Source: Chiridota heheva (taxonomy: Eukaryota > Echinodermata > Holothuroidea > Apodida > Chiridotidae). From it: a stretch of DNA of 64,000 nucleotides. The stretch's first letter is position 1. The number at the start of each line of letters is the position of its first letter. The translations under genes and the position numbers were made by a program. This document shows positions 57,320-64,000 of the stretch, piece by piece. The notes beneath the pieces were generated by a model. That model saw only the letters and a program-made list of their open reading frames with translations. It did not search any database and was not told the DNA's origin. The stretch is from NCBI GenBank assembly GCA_020152595.1, contig JAIGNY010000126.1, forward strand, positions 186,001 through 250,000, read 5' to 3'.

Positions 57320-59998
57320 GGGTCCAAGACTCGGAGCCGCACGACTCGGAGCCGCACGACTCGGAGCCGCACGACTCGGAGCCGCAAGACTCGGAGCCGC
57401 ACGACTCGGAGCCGCACGACTCGAGGGCCGCACGACTCGGGGCCGCACGACTCGAGCCGCACGACTCGGAGCCGCACGACTCGGAGCCGCACGACTCGGA
57501 GCCGCACGACTCGGAGCCGCACGACTCGGAGCCGCACGACTCGGAGCCTCACGACTCGGAGCCGCACGACTCGGAGCCGCACGACTCGGAGCCGCACGAC
57601 TCGGAGCCTCACGACTCGGAGCCGCACGACTCGGAGCCGCACGACTCGGAGCCGCACGACTCGGAGCCGCACGACTCGGAGCCGCACGACTCGGAGCCGC
57701 ACGACTCGGAGCCCGACTCGGAGCCGCACGACTCGGAGCCGCACGACTCGGAGCCGCACGACTCGGAGCCGCACGACTCGGAGCCGCACGACTCGGAGCC
57801 GCACGACTCGGAGCCGCACGACTCGGAGCCGCACGACTCGGAGCCGCACGACTCGGAGCCGCACGACTCGGAGCCGCACGATTTGGAGCCGCACGACTCG
57901 GAGCCGTACAAATTCGGAACCGCACGACTCGGAGACGCATGAAATGGAGCCGCACGACCCGGAGTTGCACGACCCGGAGTTGCACGACTCGGGGCCGCAC
58001 GACTCGGAGCCGCACGACTCGGAGCCGCACGACTCGGAGCCGCACGACTCGGAGCCGCACGACTCGGAGCCGCACCACTCGGAGCCGCACGACTCGGGCC
58101 GCACGCCTCAGCCGCACCACTCGGCCGCACGACTCGGAGCCGCACGACTCGGAGCCGCACGACTCGGAGCCGCACGACTCGGAGCCGCACGACTTAAAGC
58201 CGCACGACTTAGAGCCACACGACCTAATGCCACACGGCTTAATGCCACACGACTTAATGCCACACGACTTAATGCCACACGACTTAATGCCAAACAATTA
58301 GGTCTCGGAGCCGCACGACTGGAGCCGCTCGACTCGGAGCCGTACGAGTCGGAGCCGCACGACTCGATGCCGCACGACTCGGAGCCGCACGACTCGGAGC
58401 CGCACGGCTCGGAGCCGCACGACTCGGAGCCGCACGACTCGGAGCCGCACGACTCGGAGCCGCACGACTCGGAGCCGCACGACTCGGAGCCGCACCACTC
58501 GGAACCGCACGACTCGGAGCCTCACGACTCGGAGCCGCACGACTCGGAGACGCACGATTCGGAGCCGCACGAAATGGAGCCGCACGACCTGGAGCCGCAC
58601 GACCTGGAGCCGCACGACCTGGAGCCGCACGACCTGGAGCCGCACGACCCGGAGCCGCACGACTCGGAGCCGTACGATTCGGAGCCGCACGACTCGGACC
58701 GCACGACTCGGAGCCGCATGAAATGGAGCCGCACGACCCGGAGTTGCACGACCCGGAGCCGCACGACCCGGAGCCGCACGACCCGGAGCCGCACGACCCG
58801 GAGCCGCACGACTCAGAGCCGCACGACTCGGGAGCCGCACGACTCGGAGACGCACGACTCGGAGCCGCACGACTCGGAGCCGCACGACTCGGAGCCGCAC
58901 GACTCGGAGCCGCACGTTTCGGAGCCGCGCGACTTGGAACCGCACGACTCGGAGCAGCACGACTCGGAACCGCACTACTCGGAACCGCACGACTCGGAAC
59001 CGCGCGACTCGGAGCCGTGCGACTCGGAGCCGCACGACACGGAACCGCACGGCTCGGAGCCGCACGTCTCGGAGCCGCACGACTGGAGCCGCTCGACTCG
59101 GAGCCGCACGACTCGGAGCCGCACGACTCGGAGCCGCACGACACGGAGTCGCACGACTCGGAGCCGCACGACTCGGAGCCGCAAGACTCAGAGCCGCAAG
59201 ACTTAAAGCCGCACGATTTAGAGCCGCACGACTTAGAGCCGCACGACTTAGAGCCGCACGACTTAGAGCCGCACGACTTAGAGCCACACGACTTAGAGCC
59301 ACACGACTTAATGCCACACGACTTAATGCCACACGACTTAATGCCACACGACTGAATGCCACACGACTTAATGCCATACGACTTAATGCCACACGACTTA
59401 ATGCCAAACAACTTAAAGCCACACGACTTAATGCCACACGACTTAATGCCACACGACTTAATGCCACACGACTTAATGCCACACGACTTAATGCCACACG
59501 ACTTATTGCCACACGACTGAAAGCTACACGAATTAATGCCACACGACTTAATGTCACACGACTTAATGCCACACGACTTAATGCCACACGACTTAATGCC
59601 ACACGACTTAAAGCCACACGACTTAAAGCCACACGACTTAGACCCACGACTTAAAGCCACACGGCTTAGAGCCACACAACTTAAAGCCACACGACCCAAA
59701 GCCACACGACTTAGAGCCATACGACTTAGAGCCATTAGAGCCACACGACTAAGAGCCACTCGACTTAGAGCCACACGACTTATAGCCACACGACTTAAAG
59801 CCACACGACGTAAAGCCACACGACTAAAAGTCACACGATTTTAAAGAGTAACACGACTTAGAGCCACACGGCTTAGAGCCACTCGACCTAAAGCCACACG
59901 ACTTATAGCCACACGACTTAAAGCCATACGACTTAAAGCCACACGACTGAAAGTCACACGATTTTAAAGTCACGCGACTTTAGTTACACGACTTTAAA
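57320..59998. repeat. 15-bp satellite GACTCGGAGCCGCAC grading into GACTTAAAGCCACAC
   Basis: About 177 units. The left two thirds are GC-rich (GACTCGGAGCCGCAC). From about 59,190 units become GACTTAGAGCCACAC and GACTTAATGCCACAC, and decay to GATTTTAAAGTCAC at the end. Marker variants recur at a spacing near 765-770 bp (GAAATGGAG at 57,941 and 58,710; GACTGGAGCCGCTCG at 58,317 and 59,081), which shows a higher-order repeat of about 51 units. Confidence 0.95.
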
Positions 59999-60043
59999 GT
60001 TGTTACTTTTTCTTTAACCAACCAAGCAACTCTTTCCTTTCAA

Positions 60044-60270
60044 TTAAGGGAACACTAAACTGAAAAGTAGGGGCGCTCGTTTATGCAAATTTCACAGATA
60101 TTCTTCACAACAGATCGATAAACTTCATGTCTCAATACCCCACAGACGTGAGGGCTAAGTTTACTTGAATATTCATATTCAAGAAAATTGCTATACCGTT
60201 GCGTACTAGATAAGCATTTGATTGGGGGCATAAAAATACGTCCGCACTTTTTGGTCTAGTGCCCCTTTAA
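60044..60270. mobile_element. TTAA-flanked MITE, 227 bp
   Basis: The ends TTAAGGGAACACTAAACTGA and, reversed, TTAAAGGGGCACTAGACCAA form imperfect terminal inverted repeats of about 30 bp, extending to AAAAGTAGGGGCG and AAAAAGTGCGGACG. TTAA is present at both borders. It resembles the element at 25,566-25,800 at the termini. No coding sequence. Confidence 0.7.
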
Positions 60271-60524
60271 ATATGTCGCGAAAATGATAGGAAAGGCTAA
60301 TCTTGCTCAAACTTGATTGTGGGTGATGTGAATATATATTGGAATACGCCCATTAAAAAAACATTTACAAAAGAAAATTCCACAAATACATCACAAATTT
60401 GTATTTTGATGAAAGTTACAAAATCTTTTATCAAAATTGGTTAAACATTGACAATTTATAAAAGGCAACAATATAAAACTACACTTCCTTTGAGTTGTGC
60501 AGTAAATTCTGTTTGATTCGTTGC
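60271..60524. other. Spacer between MITE and right arm
   Basis: AT-rich sequence without a recognised feature, followed by a run of about 13 C near 60,527-60,539. Confidence 0.4.
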
Positions 60525-62439
60525 CACCCCCCCCCCCCACCTTCTTCCCTCCCCCTACCATCGACGCTGCCACAACACGTCACCCATATCATCGCACCCT
60601 AAGCCCAATACGTCACTAAAACCTATGTACCATTTAACATCCGACCCTTGAGTCTGTTCCATATACCATACAATATTATGCCTCATATACCCTCCCATCC
60701 ACATCTTATTTGCCATTTCACCCATGACTAATATTACAACCCACCCTCTGTATTATGCATGTACGCAATCATATCCACCATACAACACATGTTATCCCAC
60801 TGTGTCCCCTATGTTCCACGTGCCATCCCACCCTATGTCCCACGTTTTGTCGCATATGTGAATGCTAAACCCACTATCCCATGCATATCACCTTATTCCA
60901 TATGCAGACCAATTCACATATAATATTTTCAAGCTATTTCGTATACGCAATCTCACCCTTATGCAATACCTTTCACCCATATGTTCAAAACACTATGCCA
61001 CCCCTACGTCTCACATTCCATTGCACCCTATGCCACATAAGTCATTTCAACTCTTCCAACTCTTTATCTCATCTTATGCCCATATACTATCCAATGTTAT
61101 GCTCCCACGCAACCCATCCTTTATTCGTATGTCACCATACCCTCTATACACATGCCACCCTATCCCACATCCAAACTCTAACTCTTTTCTTATACGCATT
61201 TCCACCTTTGTCCAGTAGGTTCCATTCCACCCTTTGTCTCGCATGCCATCCAACCCTATGCCCCTAATGACAAACTACCATATGTCCCGTATGACAACAC
61301 ACCCTATGTCCCATATGCCATTTCACCATATGTCCCATCCCTAACCATGTCCCACATGACGACCCACGCTATGTCGCATACGTGTACGCCAAACCCAGTA
61401 CCATGTACATGTCACCCTGCTCCATTTTACATTCCACCCTGGGTCCAATGTGACATTTCACCCTTTGTCCCATATGGCATTCCACCTATATGTCCCATAT
61501 GATATTTCACCCTATGTCGTATTTTTAATTCCATCTTCTTTATCCAATATTTTTCATCGTAGCAAACGACCCACATGCTCCATGTGACATTTTAACTTAT
61601 GTACCATATGCCATCCATGTCGCACACGCACTATCCCGTTTATGTCACCCCATGTCTGTTATGCCAACCCACCTCATGTTCCATATGATATCCCACTCTT
61701 TCTCTTTTAAACAATCCCATCCTCTATCCAATATCTACCATATATGCACAACATACCATCGTGCCAGGCATTTTCAGCTATGAACCATATGCCATCCATC
61801 TCACCTTGTGCCTCATATGTTATTCCATACTATGCGCCGTAAGCCATACCACTTTTGTCTTACACACCACCCTAAAACTTATACGACAGCCAACACGTTC
61901 GCTATTACACCCACTATTCCATCCCACACTGTCCCACGTTATACTCCACCATATTTCGTATGCGCAATCCAACCCTCTACCCATTATCATGCCACCCCAC
62001 CTATGATCCACATGCCACCCAACAGTATGGTCCACATGTCATCCCACCTATGACTTACATGCCACCCAACATAATGATCCTCATGTCATCCCACCTATGA
62101 CCCACATGCCACCCAACAGTATGATCCACATGTCATCCCAACTATGACCCACATGCCACCCAACATTATGATCCACGTGTCATCCTACCTATGACTCACA
62201 TACACATTTTGAATAATGTCGGGGATCTACATTTTAACATGATGTGTTATAGAACAAATACCTTATTTAACTGTAAATGGACAGATAGAGATGTTATATT
62301 CACCACAAAGCTCCTTAAATATTGAAGAGAACAGTGGCGTAGGAACCGGGACCAGTGAGATAAATCCCACCCCTCCCCCCTTCCTTCAAAAGATAAAGGT
62401 CTAACGAATTGATTTTGAAGAATCAGATTCAGATTCCAT

Positions 62440-62975
62440 GGCATTTTCTTCAATCTTAAATTTTCGAGAGGCCTACTTTAAATTTTTTCAATTTTCCAAA
62501 CGTTTTCTTCATTTTCGGGAATTTATTTTCAATTTTCGGAAAATTTCCTTCAATGTTCCTGAAATTTCCTTCATTTTCAAGATATCTTCTTCATTTGGGG
62601 AAATTTGCCTAAATTTTCGTGAAATTTGCTTAAATTTTCGTGAAATTTGCTTAAATTTTTCGGAAAAATCTTCTTCATGTTCGGGGAAATTATCTTCGCA
62701 TTTTCGGAAAATATCCTTCATTCTCAGGAATTTTTCATCATCGCTCCCAATTTTCATGAAAATTTTATCAACTTATTTATACGTGAAATGTCCTTCATTT
62801 TTTATAATTTTTTCTTCATGTTTGGGAATTTTGCATCAATTCTGGTGCTTGAATTTTCGTGAAATTTCCTTCATTTTCGGGAAATTTGTCTTCCTGTTTG
62901 GGAAATTTTCATAATTTTCGTAGAATTTCCTTCATTTTCGTGAAATTTCCTTCATTTTCTGGAAATTTTACCAAA
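62440..62975. repeat. Degenerate AAATTTCCTTCATTTTCGGG minisatellite, right arm only
   Basis: Units of about 20-30 bp with TTTTCGTGAAATTTCCTTCA recur about 18 times. It is the reverse-orientation relative of the array at 14,350-14,625. The corresponding place in the left arm holds the SINE and about 100 bp of other sequence. Confidence 0.85.
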
Positions 62976-63163
62976 ATTTCCGATCATTCCCCCTTCCCCC
63001 TTTTTTACAAATAGTGATAAGAGATCATCCGGCGTACATTTTTGTAGGTCTGTTGGGACAAAAATCAATTCCCTTCTCCCCCTTCCTTGAATTTCAAAAG
63101 CTCCCATACGAAATAGTTTCCAAAGGTTTTGAAATGTGCCTAATTAAAATACATGCAAGGTTT

Positions 63164-63350
<187 letters not shown>

Positions 63351-63855
63351 CAAAAAACACTTTATATACACTATCTCTTTTAAGTTATGCTTTCTTTCTT
63401 AAATGTCAGTCACTGAAAATCAAGACTTTTTTCTCCTGCTAAATTTGAATAAGGGGGGTATAATGGAGATTCAAAACGTTGTTGGAGGATTAGAAAACAA
63501 TAAGTTAACTTGTTACTGTCTCAATTTGTATAAACATTTGCGTAATTGATCATAATAAGGCCTGCAAATTTAACATGCAGCAGTAAAATGGTCGCTTTTT
63601 TAACCGAATATGTTACTTTTTGTTGTTGTTGCTATTTTCATGGTTGATGTTGTTGAAATATGACACTGTCCCTAGATCTTAAATTAATACTTGTTTTTTG
63701 TAGGCAGGTAGAAGCCTACCCAAACAGTCGGGGAGTAATTCGAAGGGCTCACATCTTTAAAATTAAAGATTTTTAAATTTGATTTTCATTCAATTTGATG
63801 CATGTTCTCAGAATGCACCTTACTTCTCATATACTTTTACTGTGCCATATAGACG

Positions 63856-64000
63856 AAACAGAAAATGTTACACGTTTTGACAATAAAAGAAATACACCGG
63901 TACCTATTTTTCAGAGGGGCGATCCACACTGCCTCTCTTCTCTATGCTCTATATTTTGTTCACAAAAATATACTTTTGTAGTGGCGTGGTGGGTCATGTT
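63856..64000. other. No recognised feature
   Basis: Sequence outside the right arm; no match to the left-arm outer flank (32,220-32,350) was seen. Confidence 0.4.

Noticed and set aside
57229-59844. Many overlapping frames of 60-644 codons on both strands (SRAAP, TTRSR, SCGSE repeats)
   Set aside because: All come from the 15-bp GACTCGGAGCCGCAC array, whose length is a multiple of three, so any frame without a stop stays open.
37846-59998. CRISPR array
   Set aside because: The repeats are contiguous without unique spacers, and the surrounding DNA is eukaryotic.
37846-59998. Ribosomal DNA intergenic spacer
   Set aside because: GC-rich short repeats would fit, but no 18S, 5.8S or 28S sequence lies next to them.

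Overview
The window is metazoan nuclear DNA: spliced exons with GT/AG borders, tRNA-derived SINEs, non-LTR retrotransposons carrying an RNase H domain, hAT-like and TTAA-flanked MITEs, and very large satellites in an otherwise AT-rich background. The word TAGGCCTA and the transposon mix suggest a marine deuterostome, perhaps an echinoderm. That is an inference from composition only.

Left third (1-25 kb). The only gene I recognise firmly is the 3' end of a DCAF11/WDR23-like WD40 gene on the + strand: a penultimate exon at 1564-1673 and a terminal exon at 6965-7180. Its last intron (5.3 kb) holds a degraded LINE whose coding sequence has expanded into 37 copies of an 18-bp unit, a TA-rich microsatellite and a hAT-like MITE. 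LINE 3' tails of one family recur at least seven times, all on the + strand. Between about 18.0 and 23.5 kb there are signs of a minus-strand transcription unit: TATA box, CRE, a short first intron, further exon-like segments with splice sites, and a poly(A) signal. None of it gives a recognisable host protein. One exon-like segment is a broken P-element/THAP9-type transposase C-terminus.

Middle (25-32 kb). A 48-bp minisatellite is interrupted by a 982-bp element in a duplicated TTAA. A 1.6-kb complex tandem repeat follows, carrying regularly spaced octamer-like ATTTGCAT sites and a recurring hairpin.

Right half (32.3-63.9 kb). This is the most striking part. Two inverted arms (about 32,357-37,270 and 60,525-63,855), collinear in reverse-complement orientation, enclose a block that is almost wholly GC-rich satellite: 13-bp, 15-bp, (CCGA)n, 13.6 kb of a 19-bp unit, a 20-bp unit and another 15-bp unit. 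Neighbouring satellites share sub-words, and the two 15-bp families are related in inverted orientation. After the arms formed they diverged: a LINE tail, a SINE, a 47-bp array and one (AT)n tract are present only on the left, and another (AT)n tract and a GAAATTTTC array only on the right. The enormous open frames across the block follow from the lack of stop codons in the 19-bp unit and are not evidence of a protein.

No rRNA gene, CRISPR array or bacterial feature is present. All coordinates were set by eye; repeat borders are good to roughly 5-30 bp.
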